This document shows positions 1 to 9,040 of a DNA stretch of 64,000 nt, one piece after another. How positions within the stretch are numbered: position 1 is the first letter of the stretch; each line of letters starts with the position of its first letter. A program made the position numbers and the translations under genes. Source of the stretch: Nocardioides daedukensis (GTDB lineage: Bacteria; Actinomycetota; Actinomycetes; Propionibacteriales; Nocardioidaceae); assembly GCF_013408415.1 (NCBI RefSeq), contig NZ_JACCAA010000001.1:2542001-2606000 (forward strand), written 5' to 3'. The notes under the pieces were generated by a model. It searched no databases. It saw nothing but the letters and a program-made list of their open reading frames with translations, and was not told where the DNA came from.

Positions 1-1451
1 TGTTCCATCGCGACCGCAGGCGCTGCCTCGACATCGGTGGCAAGGGGGGTCCGGGGTTCGCGGCCAACGCCGCGTCCGGGCGCGCCGAGATGGCCGGCGA
101 TGACATCCGACTGACGTACGTCGCTCTCACCCGGGCGCAGTCCCAGGTGGTGGCGTGGTGGTCACCGTCGTGGGACGAGCCCAACGGTGGCATCTCGCGG
201 TTGCTGCGTGGCCGTCGTCCGGACCAGCAGCTGGTGCCGGACAGGGTTGAGCCCAAGCACAGCGAGGACGAGGTGAAGGCGATCTTCGATGCCTGGGCTG
301 CCCGGGGCGGCCCGGTTGTCGAGCCCGCCGTCGTGGTCGAGGCCCCGGCCCCGTCGCCTCCCGAGCTGCCCGACGTCCTCGCCGTACGCTCCTTCACCCG
401 GCGCGTGGACACCGATTGGCGTCGTACCTCCTACTCCGCCCTGGTGCGTTCGGCGGAGCAGCAGGTCGGTGGTGTCGGCAGCGAGCCGGCCGAGGGTGGC
501 AAGGACGACGAGGCGATCAACCCGATTCCTGAATCAGCCGCCGGCCCTGAGGGCGACGGCGCGCCAGGGACCGACTCCGCCGCCTCATCCGTCGATCGGG
601 TGAGCGCCTCGCCCACCTCACCGATGGCCGGCCTGCCGGCCGGGGCCGCATTCGGCTCGTTGGTCCATGCCGTCCTGGAGCGGACCGATCCCGACGCCGC
701 AGACCTGGCCACCGAGCTGCGCGAGCACATGCACAGCGAGGCGTCGTACTGGGCGGTGACGGTCCCCGAGGACGACCTGGTCGAAGGGCTGATCCCGTTG
801 CACGACACGCCCCTGGGGCCGTTGGCCGACGACCTGACCCTGCGCCGGATCCCGATCCGTGACCGGCTGCGTGAGCTCGACTTCGAGATCCCGCTGGCCG
901 GGGGCGACCTGGCCGGCGCCGAGGCCGGTGACCTGTTGCTGGGCGAGATGGCACCGCTGCTCCTCGAGCACCTCGACGCCGACGACCCGATGCGGGCCTA
1001 CGCCAACCGCCTGGCCGACCCGTCCCTGGGTGGCCAGACGCTGCGCGGCTATCTCTCCGGGTCGATCGACGTCGTGCTCCGGATCCCCGGCCCCACCGGG
1101 CCGCGCTTCGTCGTCGTCGACTACAAGACCAACCGGCTCGGCGACCCCGAGGGAGAGCTGAGCGCCGACGACTACCTGCCCGCCCGACTCGACGAGGCGA
1201 TGCTGCACTCCGACTATCCGCTGCAGGCGTTGGTCTACAGCGTGGTCCTGCACCGCTATCTGCGCTGGCGACTCCCCGGTTATCACCCGGAACAGCACCT
1301 GGGCGGGGTCCTCTATCTCTACCTGCGCGGCATGTGCGGGCCTGAGACTCCGAGGGTCAACGACGTGCCTGCAGGCGTGTTCAGCTGGAAGGTCCCCGCC
1401 GACCTGGTGGTGGCGCTCTCCGACCTCCTCGACCGATCGGAGCAGCGATGA
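1..1451 (+). CDS. recB: RecB-like helicase-nuclease subunit, 3' part only
   Basis: The reading frame is open from the first bases of the window (codon phase begins at base 3), so the gene starts upstream and only about 482 C-terminal residues are present. A helicase motif VI (RLTYVALTRA) lies at about 108-137. The C-terminal PD-(D/E)XK nuclease domain shows GSIDVVLR near 1057, VVDYKTN near 1112 and a downstream YPLQALVYSVVL helix, the usual RecB nuclease order. In the family this subunit is a 3'-5' helicase plus nuclease of exonuclease V (RecBCD), which processes double-strand DNA ends. Its stop overlaps the start of recD by four bases (ATGA), so the two are translationally coupled. recC is presumably upstream, outside the window. 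A linker rich in Pro, Ala and Glu separates helicase and nuclease parts. Confidence 0.93.
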   Translation, partial: FHRDRRRCLDIGGKGGPGFAANAASGRAEMAGDDIRLTYVALTRAQSQVVAWWSPSWDEPNGGISRLLRGRRPDQQLVPDRVEPKHSEDEVKAIFDAWAARGGPVVEPAVVVEAPAPSPPELPDVLAVRSFTRRVDTDWRRTSYSALVRSAEQQVGGVGSEPAEGGKDDEAINPIPESAAGPEGDGAPGTDSAASSVDRVSASPTSPMAGLPAGAAFGSLVHAVLERTDPDAADLATELREHMHSEASYWAVTVPEDDLVEGLIPLHDTPLGPLADDLTLRRIPIRDRLRELDFEIPLAGGDLAGAEAGDLLLGEMAPLLLEHLDADDPMRAYANRLADPSLGGQTLRGYLSGSIDVVLRIPGPTGPRFVVVDYKTNRLGDPEGELSADDYLPARLDEAMLHSDYPLQALVYSVVLHRYLRWRLPGYHPEQHLGGVLYLYLRGMCGPETPRVNDVPAGVFSWKVPADLVVALSDLLDRSEQR

Positions 1452-3202
1452 GCGCACTCGACACCGTCGACGACCTGGCCGCCGGCCGGGCCCTCGGCGC
1501 CACCGGACTGCTGGCCACGCTCAACGCCGCGGACGTCCTGGACGCCTCCGACGTACACGTCGCCCTCCGTGCCGGCGCCCTGACCGGAGAGGACGACCAG
1601 GAGCTGTTGCTCGCATTGGCGATGGTGGTCCGCGCACTACGGTCCGGGTCGACCTGCCTCGACCTGAGGACGCTGTCCGACGAGCTCGCCGGTCACGCTG
1701 TGCCCGCCGACCTGGCGGCCCGGCTGGCCGCCAGCCCGCTGGCTGCGGACCCGGCGATCCTCCACGTCGAGGGAGACCTGGTCTTCCTCGACCGCTACTG
1801 GCGAGAGGAGGGCCAGGTCCGCGACGACCTGTTGTCCCGGATCGCACGCCCGGTCGACCCGGTGGATCCCGAGCTGCTCCAGGCCGGCCTCGACCGCCTC
1901 TTCCCCGCCTCGGGTTGGGAGGAGCAGCGCGCCGCGACCGCGATCGCCGTCAACCAGGGCACGACCGTGCTCACCGGTGGCCCGGGAACCGGCAAGACCT
2001 CGACGGTTGCCGCCGTCCTGGCCCTGCTCTGCGAGCACGCCGCCACGACCGACCAGCGTCCTCTGCGGATCGCGCTCACTGCTCCCACGGGCAAGGCGGC
2101 CGCTCGGCTCAACGAGGCCGTCACCGACACCATGCAGCACTGGGACGAGACCGACCGAGCGCGTCTGGGCGACCTGCGCCCGATGACCCTGCACCGGTTG
2201 CTCGGCAGCCGGCCCGACAGCTCGACCCGTTTCCGGCACAACCGCGAGAACCGCCTGGCCCAGGACATCGTCGTCGTCGACGAGTCCTCGATGTTGTCGC
2301 TGACGATGATGGCCAGACTGCTCGAGTCCCTGCGTCCCGAGACCCGGCTGCTGCTGGTCGGTGACCCGTTCCAGCTGGCCTCGATCGACGCCGGCGCGGT
2401 GCTCTCGGACCTCGTCGAGGGCCTGGCAGAGCGGCCCGACATCAAGCTCGCCACGCTGCGCACCTCGCACCGGTTCGGTCCGGCCATCGGTGGACTCGCC
2501 GAGTCGATCCGGCTCGGTGACGCCGTCGGGGCGCTGGCGAACCTGCGCAGCGGTGACCCGAAGCTGGAGTTCATCGAGGACGACGACATCGAGTCGGCAC
2601 TGCACCGGCGCCTCCTCGACCGAGCCCTCGATCTGCGAGCGGCCGCGGCCGCCGGGGACGTGACCGGAGCACTCGAGCTCCTCGAGCAACATCGCCTCCT
2701 GTGCGCCCACCGCGAGGGCCCCCGCGGGGTGAACTGGTGGAACCGCCAGGTCGAGCGCTGGATCAGTGACGAGACCGGGGATCCACTCTGGGACACCTGG
2801 TATCCGGGACGTCCGATCCTGGTCACCGCCAACGACTACGGCCTCGGCATCTTCAACGGCGACACCGGAATCGCGGTGATGAAGGACGGGGAGCTCCGGG
2901 TGGCCATCGCGACCACCGCCGGCATCCGCGACTTCGCGCCCTCCCGGCTCAGCGACGTACAGACCCTGCATGCGATGACGATCCACAAGGCGCAGGGGAG
3001 CCAGGCGCGCGAGATCACCGTGCTGATGCCCGACGAGGAATCCCGGCTGCTGACCCGGGAGCTCTTCTACACCGCGGTGACCAGGGCAGAGGAGAAGGTC
3101 ACGATCGCCGGTGACGAGGCGGTCGTGAGGCAGGCGCTTGAGCGTCAGGTGCGGCGCGCCAGCGGGCTGCGGGAGCGGATCTCCCGGTCGGCCGACGTGT
3201 GA
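1448..3202 (+). CDS. recD: RecD, exodeoxyribonuclease V alpha subunit (5'-3' helicase)
   Basis: 584 residues, a normal RecD length. The N-terminal about 150 residues form the recB-contacting region. Walker A GGPGTGKTS is at about residues 177-185, Walker B DESSM at about 278, and the SF1B signatures IHKAQGSQ (about 512) and FYTAVTRA (about 540) follow, so all helicase motifs are intact. In the family RecD is the fast 5'-3' motor of RecBCD and regulates its nuclease. The ATG start overlaps the recB stop (ATGA), which fixes the start and shows a recB-recD operon. Nothing suggests degeneration. Confidence 0.96.
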   Translation: MSALDTVDDLAAGRALGATGLLATLNAADVLDASDVHVALRAGALTGEDDQELLLALAMVVRALRSGSTCLDLRTLSDELAGHAVPADLAARLAASPLAADPAILHVEGDLVFLDRYWREEGQVRDDLLSRIARPVDPVDPELLQAGLDRLFPASGWEEQRAATAIAVNQGTTVLTGGPGTGKTSTVAAVLALLCEHAATTDQRPLRIALTAPTGKAAARLNEAVTDTMQHWDETDRARLGDLRPMTLHRLLGSRPDSSTRFRHNRENRLAQDIVVVDESSMLSLTMMARLLESLRPETRLLLVGDPFQLASIDAGAVLSDLVEGLAERPDIKLATLRTSHRFGPAIGGLAESIRLGDAVGALANLRSGDPKLEFIEDDDIESALHRRLLDRALDLRAAAAAGDVTGALELLEQHRLLCAHREGPRGVNWWNRQVERWISDETGDPLWDTWYPGRPILVTANDYGLGIFNGDTGIAVMKDGELRVAIATTAGIRDFAPSRLSDVQTLHAMTIHKAQGSQAREITVLMPDEESRLLTRELFYTAVTRAEEKVTIAGDEAVVRQALERQVRRASGLRERISRSADV

Positions 3203-3269
3203 TCGGCAGGCTCACTGGGTAGCCTCAACTCCAGATTCGCTCCCGTCGCAAAGCAGAGAAGAGCCTCAC

Positions 3270-4040
3270 GTGTCGCGTCGCACCCTCACCGGCCTTGCCG
3301 CCGTCGGGATCTCCCTCGCCTTCCTCGCCGGTTGCGGTGACAGCGGTGGTGCAGTCGTCGGCAAGCCCGCCGGCGTCGAGAGCACCGGCAACGGGGACAA
3401 CCCGTTCGAGGGCAAGTCGAGCCAGGAGATCCAGAAGCTGGTGACGGCCGCGATGGCGGAGGTCGAGTCGGTGAGGGTCTCGGCAGACCTCATCAACGAC
3501 GGCTCCTCGATGACGATGGTGATGAGCATGGACCGTGACTCGAACTGCGACGGCAGCCTGAGCATGGGCGGTGGTCGCGCCGACATCAAGGGCGACACCA
3601 CGCACTCCTTCATGAAGGGCGACCGCGCGTTCTGGATCCAGTCCGCCGGAAGCGAGGAGCAGGCAGAACCCGTGCTCAAGATTCTCGGCGACAAGTGGGT
3701 CCGGACCGCGGCAGGCAGCGACGACGGATTCAGCGACGTGTGCGACCTGGACGGGCTGCTCGACGAGTTCGAGAGCAGCGACGCGGACGGGACCACCACC
3801 GTCGGTGCCGTCTCGACCGTCGACGGGGTCGAGGTCGTCGAGTTGAGTGGCGATGGCGACGACGACGGTGACACCACCCGGATGTGGGTCAGCGTGAGTG
3901 CGCCGCACCGGATCGTGAAGATGAAGGTGGAGGGCGGTGACGAACCCGGCGAGTTCCACTTCTCGAAGTTCAACGAACCGATCGAGGTGGAGTTGCCCGG
4001 CGACGGTGAATGGGTCGACCTGAGCAACCTCGGCGGCTGA
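3270..4040 (+). CDS. Secreted lipoprotein, LppX/LprG-like
   Basis: 256 residues from a GTG start; an upstream in-frame start would overlap recD and add a non-signal extension, so 3270 is preferred. A signal peptide with a lipobox (FLAGC, Cys22) marks it as a lipidated exported protein. After a Gly/Ser/Asn-rich linker the mature part has an IQKLVTAAMAEVESVRVSADL start and alternating beta strands, the layout of the LppX/LprAFG fold, whose known members bind lipids in a hydrophobic pocket. Two cysteines (in SNCDG and DVCDL) could form a disulfide. It sits 67 bp after recD but functional linkage is unlikely. Fold assignment is by overall pattern, not by a diagnostic motif, so substrate is unknown. 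Confidence 0.7.
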   Translation: MSRRTLTGLAAVGISLAFLAGCGDSGGAVVGKPAGVESTGNGDNPFEGKSSQEIQKLVTAAMAEVESVRVSADLINDGSSMTMVMSMDRDSNCDGSLSMGGGRADIKGDTTHSFMKGDRAFWIQSAGSEEQAEPVLKILGDKWVRTAAGSDDGFSDVCDLDGLLDEFESSDADGTTTVGAVSTVDGVEVVELSGDGDDDGDTTRMWVSVSAPHRIVKMKVEGGDEPGEFHFSKFNEPIEVELPGDGEWVDLSNLGG

Positions 4041-4075
4041 GCTCCGGGCCTTCCGGACCCGGACGGCTCATCGGT

Positions 4076-5047
4076 TCAGCGCAGGTCGCGCTGCATCTGC
4101 GGTGACCAGTCGGGTCGTCCGTAGGTCACTCCCGGCTGCGTCTCACCGAGCAGCTCGCTGACCGTGACCAGGGTGATCCGGCGCCGCTCCAGGTGACGCA
4201 GCAGCGCCGGAATCGCATCGACCGTGGTCGGTCGGATGTCGTGCAACAGCACGATGCTGTTGCGGCGCAGGTCGCGCTCGACGGATCGGCGTACGACGCG
4301 GGCGTTGCGGTGCTTCCAGTCCGTGGGGTCGACCGTCCACAGGATCTCGGCGAGGTCGGCGCGCCTGTGTTCGGCGCGCACCCGCTCGGAGCTGGCTCCG
4401 TAGGGCGGCCTGCTCAGCACCGGCCGGTCCCCGGTGGTCTGCTCGATGATGCGTCGGGTCCGGACCAGCTGCGCACGGACCTGCTGGGCGGTCAGGTTGC
4501 GCAGGTCCGGGTGACTCCAGCTGTGTACGCCGACCTCGTGTCCGGCGTCCGCGATCCGCCGCGCCACCCACGGGTGAGCGTGGACCATCTTGCCGACCAG
4601 GAAGAACGTCGCGCGGGCGTCGTACTGCTCGAGGATCCTCAAGAGGCGCTTGGTGTGCGGGCCGGGGCCGTCGTCGAAGGTCAGCGCGACGCAGCGCTCC
4701 TGGCTGCAGTCGACTCTCCGCGCGGCCGGGCTCGCCTGCGGAGCCTCTGGGGCGGGGAGCTCGGTCCAGGACAGGCGAGCAGTCGGGGCTTGGGCCTTCG
4801 TCGCGGCGATCGTGAGCGTGGTCGAGCTGTCGGTCGAGCCGGTGATGTGCGAGCCGGTGTCGCGCAAGCCGGTGCTCTGGGTGCCGGTGTCCTGGGGGAA
4901 CGCCCATGCCGCGGCCACGGCGAGCAGCATGATCGCGGTGATCAGTCGTGCGCGAATCGGTCCAACCCCATGTTCTTGATCGAGCGCCGAGCAACCGCCC
5001 CGGCGTGTGCAGCGAGAAGTGTCGCAGAGTGATTCGCGCACCTGCAC
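4076..5047 (-). CDS. Polysaccharide deacetylase (NodB domain), membrane-anchored or secreted
   Basis: 323 residues if the first start is used; an internal Met (about residue 40, base 4930) directly precedes the hydrophobic MLLAVAAAWAF segment and is an alternative, so the start is uncertain. A single N-terminal hydrophobic segment is followed by a Thr/Ser-rich spacer and the NodB catalytic domain. Motif 1 TFDDGPGPHT supplies the Asp base and metal Asp, motif 2 HSWSHPDL the metal histidines, then RPPYG and LLHDI complete the set. Members remove N-acetyl groups from peptidoglycan or chitin-like polymers at the cell surface. Divergent from the acyl-CoA dehydrogenase at 5092 with a short shared promoter region. 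Confidence 0.88.
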   Translation of the reverse strand: MQVRESLCDTSRCTRRGGCSALDQEHGVGPIRARLITAIMLLAVAAAWAFPQDTGTQSTGLRDTGSHITGSTDSSTTLTIAATKAQAPTARLSWTELPAPEAPQASPAARRVDCSQERCVALTFDDGPGPHTKRLLRILEQYDARATFFLVGKMVHAHPWVARRIADAGHEVGVHSWSHPDLRNLTAQQVRAQLVRTRRIIEQTTGDRPVLSRPPYGASSERVRAEHRRADLAEILWTVDPTDWKHRNARVVRRSVERDLRRNSIVLLHDIRPTTVDAIPALLRHLERRRITLVTVSELLGETQPGVTYGRPDWSPQMQRDLR

Positions 5048-5091
5048 AGGTGTTCCGTCGGGGTGACCGAACGACGGTTACTCTTGGGTAC

Positions 5092-6237
5092 ATGAAGCGC
5101 ACGATCTACGACGCAGACCACGAATCCTTCCGCTCCTCGGTGCGTGAGTTCCTCGATCGCGAGGTGATTCCCCACGTCGAGTCGCACGCCGCCGAGAAGG
5201 CGCTGCCTCGCGACTACTGGCTGGCCGCAGGCCGCCAGGGCTTCCTCGGCCTCGAGATCCCCGAGGAGTACGGCGGCTCCGGCGCGGGCGACTACCGCTT
5301 CAACGCGGTCTTCTTCGAGGAGCTCAGCAAGGTCAACGCCGCGCTCGGCTCCTGCACCGGCATCCACGCCGACATCACCGCGCCCTACCTCGTGGAGCTG
5401 GGCACCGAGGAGCAGAAGAAGAAGTGGCTCCCCGGCGTCGCATCCGGCGAGATCCTGCTGGCGATCGGTATGACCGAGCCGTCCGGTGGCTCGGACCTCG
5501 CGGCACTGAAGACCACCGCCGTGCGCGACGGCGACGACTGGGTCATCAACGGCTCCAAGACCTTCATCACCAACGGCTACTCGGCCGACCTGGTCATCAC
5601 CGCGGTGCGCACCAGCCCGGAGAAGAAGGCCCGCGGCATCACCCTGTTCGCGATCCCCTCGGACGCCGAGGGCTTCAGCCGCGGCCGCAAGCTGGACAAG
5701 GTCGGCCAGGACGAGTCCGACACTGCCGAGCTCTTCTTCGAGAACGTCCGGCTCGGCGACGACCACATCATCGGTGAGCTCGACGGCGGCTTCATCCACA
5801 TGATGCAGAAGCTTCCCCAGGAGCGTCTCGGCTGCGCGATTTCCAACGTGGCGCACGCCAAGCAGATCCTCGTGGAGACGTTGCAGTACTCCAAGGACCG
5901 TCAGGCCTTCGGCCAGGGCATCGGGTCGTTCCAGCACAACAAGTTCCTGCTGGCCGAGCTGTTCACCCAGATCGAGGTCACCGAGTCCTACATCGACCAG
6001 TGCGTGGTCGCCCACGACAAGGGTGAGCTCTCCGCCGTCGACGCGGCCAAGGCCAAGTGGTGGTCCTCGCAGGTCCAGAACGAGATCCTCGACCACTGCG
6101 TCCAGCTGCACGGTGGCTATGGCTTCATGAACGAATATCGCGTGGCTCGGGCCTGGCGCGATGCCCGGGTCTCCAAGATCTGGGCCGGCTCGAACGAGAT
6201 CATGAAGGAACTGATCGGGCGCGACCTGGGCCTGTGA
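5092..6237 (+). CDS. Acyl-CoA dehydrogenase, long-chain-like
   Basis: 381 residues, the standard family length, starting at ATG 5092; the open frame upstream overlaps the divergent deacetylase and is not family-like. Signatures IGMTEPSGGSDLAALKTTA and YGGYGFMNEYRVARAWRDARV are present. At the place where short- and medium-chain enzymes carry the catalytic Glu (YEGT) this protein has IWAGSNE; the LPQERL...LVETLQYSKDRQAFG helix offers a Glu at the position used by long-chain and isovaleryl-CoA dehydrogenases, so a long- or branched-chain substrate is inferred. It oxidises acyl-CoA to enoyl-CoA with FAD and electron-transfer flavoprotein. Its stop overlaps the next GTG start, so it is translationally coupled to the 2H phosphoesterase. 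Confidence 0.9.
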   Translation: MKRTIYDADHESFRSSVREFLDREVIPHVESHAAEKALPRDYWLAAGRQGFLGLEIPEEYGGSGAGDYRFNAVFFEELSKVNAALGSCTGIHADITAPYLVELGTEEQKKKWLPGVASGEILLAIGMTEPSGGSDLAALKTTAVRDGDDWVINGSKTFITNGYSADLVITAVRTSPEKKARGITLFAIPSDAEGFSRGRKLDKVGQDESDTAELFFENVRLGDDHIIGELDGGFIHMMQKLPQERLGCAISNVAHAKQILVETLQYSKDRQAFGQGIGSFQHNKFLLAELFTQIEVTESYIDQCVVAHDKGELSAVDAAKAKWWSSQVQNEILDHCVQLHGGYGFMNEYRVARAWRDARVSKIWAGSNEIMKELIGRDLGL

Positions 6238-6803
6238 GGCTCTTCGCGGCACTGGTGCCGTCGACCGACGCGATCGAGGACCTCGACGAGTTCCTAGAAC
6301 CGCGGCGTGCGGCGGCACCGTTCCGTCTCGCCCCGCCGGAGCAGTGGCACCTGACGCTGGCCTTCATGGCCGACGTGGCCCAGTGGCGGGTCGAGGACCT
6401 CGTGGACCGGCTTGCCGACGTCGCGGCACGACGTACGCCGTTCGAGTTGTCGCTTCATGGCGGTGGCGCGTTCCCGGACGCGGCACGCGCGAAGGTGGTC
6501 TGGTGCGGGGTCGCGGGCGCGGTGGAGCAGGTTGACGCGCTGGCTCAGTCGACCCGCGCCGCTGCCAACGCCGCGGGTGCCCGGCCCGACGGTGGCCGGT
6601 TCCGGGCCCACCTGACCATGGGCCGGCTGAGCTGGCCGGACGAGGTCTCCAACTGGGTGCGCCTGCTCGACACCTACTCCGGGCCCGTGTGGAGGGCCGA
6701 GTCGCTCACCCTCTTCGCCTCCCACCTCGGTGAGGGCCCGAGACGTCGGCCTCGGCACGAGGTGCTCGCGGAGCTGCCCTTCGGAAGCGACATCCGCGCG
6801 TAA
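6234..6803 (+). CDS. thpR: 2'-5' RNA ligase-type 2H phosphoesterase
   Basis: 189 residues from a GTG that overlaps the dehydrogenase stop. The two signature histidine motifs of the 2H superfamily are visible: HLTLAF at about residue 39 and HLTMGR at about residue 126, with LFAALVPS at the N-terminus as in LigT/ThpR. Members hydrolyse RNA 2',3'-cyclic phosphate (and join 2'-5' RNA in vitro). The overlap with an acyl-CoA dehydrogenase is unlikely to mean a shared pathway; such pairs are common in compact actinobacterial genomes. Function beyond the fold is inferred. Confidence 0.88.
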   Translation: MRLFAALVPSTDAIEDLDEFLEPRRAAAPFRLAPPEQWHLTLAFMADVAQWRVEDLVDRLADVAARRTPFELSLHGGGAFPDAARAKVVWCGVAGAVEQVDALAQSTRAAANAAGARPDGGRFRAHLTMGRLSWPDEVSNWVRLLDTYSGPVWRAESLTLFASHLGEGPRRRPRHEVLAELPFGSDIRA

Positions 6804-6827
6804 CACGGGACGACTAGAGTCGATCGC

Positions 6828-7445
6828 ATGCCGTTTCTGCTTCGCGTCGAACTTCCCGACGTGCCCGGGTCACTGGGTCGTCTCGCCTCCGCCATCGGTG
6901 AGGCGGGGGGAGACATCGAGGCGATCGAGATCATCGAGCACCGCGCCGACGGCACCGCGGTCGACGACGTGCTGCTGGACATGGCGCCGGGGATGATGCC
7001 GGACTCGATCGTGTCCGCCTGCACGACCCTCGACGGGGTGCGGGTCATCTGGATCTCGCGCTATGCGGCCGGCGGGAACCTGTTCCTCGACCTCGAGGCT
7101 GTCGAGGAGCTCACCGCGAACCCGGCGGGTGCGATCAACCGACTCATCGACCTGCTCCCGATGACCTTCCGCGCCGACTGGGGCGCACTCGTACGCCGCG
7201 CCGACGACGGAGCCGGTGAGCTCCGGCATGCGACGCCGGCGGCTCCGGAGAAGATCGAGTGGTACGACGTCGAGCGCGCCGTGCTGGTCGAGTCCGGGGA
7301 CGAGAACAACCTGGTCGCCGCCGCACCGTTGGGCGACGACCAGATCGTGCTGCTCGGCCGACGAGGTGGACCGGAGATCCTCGACTCGGAGTTGGCCAGG
7401 CTCACTCACCTGATCGGCCTGGCGCTGTCGATCTCTCGGTCCTGA
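6828..7445 (+). CDS. ACT-domain regulatory protein
   Basis: 205 residues. The N-terminal about 80 residues (LLRVELPDVPGSLGRLASAIGEAGGDI) match the ACT ligand-binding fold, with the DVPGSLGRL loop where amino acids usually bind. The C-terminal part (about 110-205) has a GAF-like alternating pattern (AVLVESGDENNLVAAAPLG) but no motif I can name with confidence. No catalytic domain is attached, so a sensor or regulatory role is inferred. It lies 24 bp after the 2H phosphoesterase in the same direction, ending head to head with the F420-type oxidoreductase. Confidence 0.78.
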   Translation: MPFLLRVELPDVPGSLGRLASAIGEAGGDIEAIEIIEHRADGTAVDDVLLDMAPGMMPDSIVSACTTLDGVRVIWISRYAAGGNLFLDLEAVEELTANPAGAINRLIDLLPMTFRADWGALVRRADDGAGELRHATPAAPEKIEWYDVERAVLVESGDENNLVAAAPLGDDQIVLLGRRGGPEILDSELARLTHLIGLALSISRS

Positions 7446-7451
7446 GGTGCC

Positions 7452-7889
7452 TCAGGCTCGTTCGAGCAGGAAGACCGGGATCTCGCGGTCGGTCTTCTCC
7501 TTGTATTCCGCATAGGGCGGGAACGCTTCGACGGCGCGCAGCCACCACTCCTCGCGCTCCTGCGCGGTGGCCAGGCGGGCGACGTACGAGTGCGGCTCCG
7601 GGCCGTCCTGGAGGTCGACGTGGGGGTCGGCGGTGAAGTTGTGGAACCACTCGGGGTGCTCGGGGTCGCCACCCTTCGAGGCGACTGCGGCATAGACGCC
7701 CTCGTGCTCGACGCGCATGACCGGATTCTTGCGGAGCTTCCCGGACTTGTGGCCGCGTGAGGTGATCACCACGATCGGACGGTCGTCCATGATCGTGTTG
7801 GCTTCCTTGCCGCCGGAGGCCTCGTAGGCTGCGACCTGGTTGCGGACCCATTCGGCCGCACTCGGCTCGTACTCTCCTTGAAGTGTCAT
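7452..7889 (-). CDS. Deazaflavin (F420H2)-dependent nitroreductase/quinone reductase family protein
   Basis: 145 residues. The pattern IVVITSRGHKSGKLRKNPVMRVEHEGVYAAVASKGG followed by HPEWFHNFTADPHVDLQDG is characteristic of the small Ddn-like split beta-barrel family that uses reduced coenzyme F420 in actinobacteria. Known members reduce quinones, nitroimidazoles or unsaturated ketones; which substrate applies here cannot be told. Its ATG faces menB at 7946, leaving about 56 bp for divergent promoters. Presence of this family supports an F420-producing actinomycete. Confidence 0.88.
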   Translation of the reverse strand: MTLQGEYEPSAAEWVRNQVAAYEASGGKEANTIMDDRPIVVITSRGHKSGKLRKNPVMRVEHEGVYAAVASKGGDPEHPEWFHNFTADPHVDLQDGPEPHSYVARLATAQEREEWWLRAVEAFPPYAEYKEKTDREIPVFLLERA

Positions 7890-7945
7890 GTCTTCAACAA
7901 CAGCACGGGGCGCGCAGCAATTCCAGCGCCCGATAGCCTGCGCCC

Positions 7946-8890
7946 ATGAGTGCGATCGACGGAGTCTCCGAAATCTTCGATGCCGAGGCTTGGGACGTGG
8001 TCCCCGGCTTCGAGGACCTGACTGACCTGACCTATCACCGGGCCAAGGCGCACGGGACGGTCCGGGTCGCCTTCGACCGGCCCGACGTGCTCAACGCGTT
8101 CCGGCCACACACCGTGGACGAGCTGCTGCGCGTCATGGAGCACGCGCGGATGTCGGCTGATGTCGGATGCGTGCTGCTCACCGGCAACGGCCCGTCGGCC
8201 AAGAGTGACAAGTGGGCGTTCTGCACCGGTGGCGACCAGCGGATCCGAGGGCGTGCGGGCTATCAGTACGAGGCCGGCGCTGCTGGTGGCACCGACACCG
8301 GGGCGGAGGAGCCCAGCCCGATCGACAAGGCCAAGCTGGGCCGGCTGCACATCCTCGAGGTGCAACGGCTGATCCGGTTCATGCCCAAGGTCGTGATCTG
8401 CCTGGTCAACGGCTGGGCAGCCGGCGGCGGCCACTCCCTGCACGTGGTGTGCGACCTGACGCTGGCCTCGCGCGAGCACGCGCAGTTCAAGCAGACCGAC
8501 GCGGACGTCGGGTCGTTCGACGGCGGCTTCGGCTCGGCGTACCTCGCCCGCCAGGTCGGGCAGAAGTTCGCCCGCGAGATCTTCTTCCTGGGCGACGTCC
8601 ACTCCGCCGAGGACATGCACGCGATGGGTGCGGTGAACAAGGTCGTCGCGCACGCGGACCTGGAGAAGGAAGCGCTCGAGTGGGGTCGCAAGATCAACGC
8701 CAAGTCCCCGACCGCGCAGCGGATGCTGAAGTACTCGTTCAACCTGATTGACGACGGCCTGGTCGGCCAGCAGCTCTTCGCCGGCGAGACCACGAGGTTG
8801 GCGTACATGACTGATGAGGCCGTGGAGGGGCGTGACCAGTTCCTCGAGAAGCGTGAGCCGGACTGGTCGGAGTTCCCCTGGTACTACTGA
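7946..8890 (+). CDS. menB: 1,4-dihydroxy-2-naphthoyl-CoA synthase (menaquinone synthesis)
   Basis: 314 residues, the longer actinobacterial MenB. Crotonase-fold signatures: RPDVLNAFRPHTVDELL, SDKWAFCTGGDQRIRGRAGY with the MenB-specific GGDQ loop, and LVNGWAAGGGHSLHVVCDLTLAS oxyanion region, then QTDADVGSFDGGFGSAYLAR. It closes the second aromatic ring from o-succinylbenzoyl-CoA. The protein ends in FPWYY, as MenB proteins typically do. The 18 bases coding this end plus the stop are repeated exactly at 10516-10533, meaning an element appears to have integrated into the 3' end of the gene while preserving its coding sequence. Confidence 0.95.
   Translation: MSAIDGVSEIFDAEAWDVVPGFEDLTDLTYHRAKAHGTVRVAFDRPDVLNAFRPHTVDELLRVMEHARMSADVGCVLLTGNGPSAKSDKWAFCTGGDQRIRGRAGYQYEAGAAGGTDTGAEEPSPIDKAKLGRLHILEVQRLIRFMPKVVICLVNGWAAGGGHSLHVVCDLTLASREHAQFKQTDADVGSFDGGFGSAYLARQVGQKFAREIFFLGDVHSAEDMHAMGAVNKVVAHADLEKEALEWGRKINAKSPTAQRMLKYSFNLIDDGLVGQQLFAGETTRLAYMTDEAVEGRDQFLEKREPDWSEFPWYY
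8873..8890. repeat. 18-bp direct repeat, left copy (attL candidate)
   Basis: TTCCCCTGGTACTACTGA, the last five menB codons and the stop. It is identical to 10516-10533; flanking bases differ on both sides, so the repeat is exactly 18 bp. Confidence 0.85.
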
Positions 8891-8932
8891 TTCGGCGCGT
8901 TTGTGCAGGTCAGAGGCCTAATGGGTGCCCGT

Positions 8933-8951
8933 GCGTGGCAGATGCGTGGCA
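8933..8951. repeat. Paired GCGTGGCA motifs, left arm-type sites
   Basis: GCGTGGCA occurs at 8933-8940 and 8944-8951, an 11-bp period. The same arrangement and spacing recurs near the right boundary at 10391-10409. Paired, helically phased short repeats just inside both ends fit integrase arm sites; that role is inferred. Confidence 0.5.
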
Positions 8952-9040
8952 AGAATCGCGATCGAGCGTCCGCTGAGGTCGGATTGCTGGGTTGGATTCG
9001 GCGCAACGGGTTCATGCGGATTCATCGGGCGTGCGGGAGC

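Noticed and set aside
4942-6318. Long minus-strand open frame of 458 codons opposite the acyl-CoA dehydrogenase
   Set aside because: It is a codon-bias shadow; the plus-strand frame has all acyl-CoA dehydrogenase motifs.
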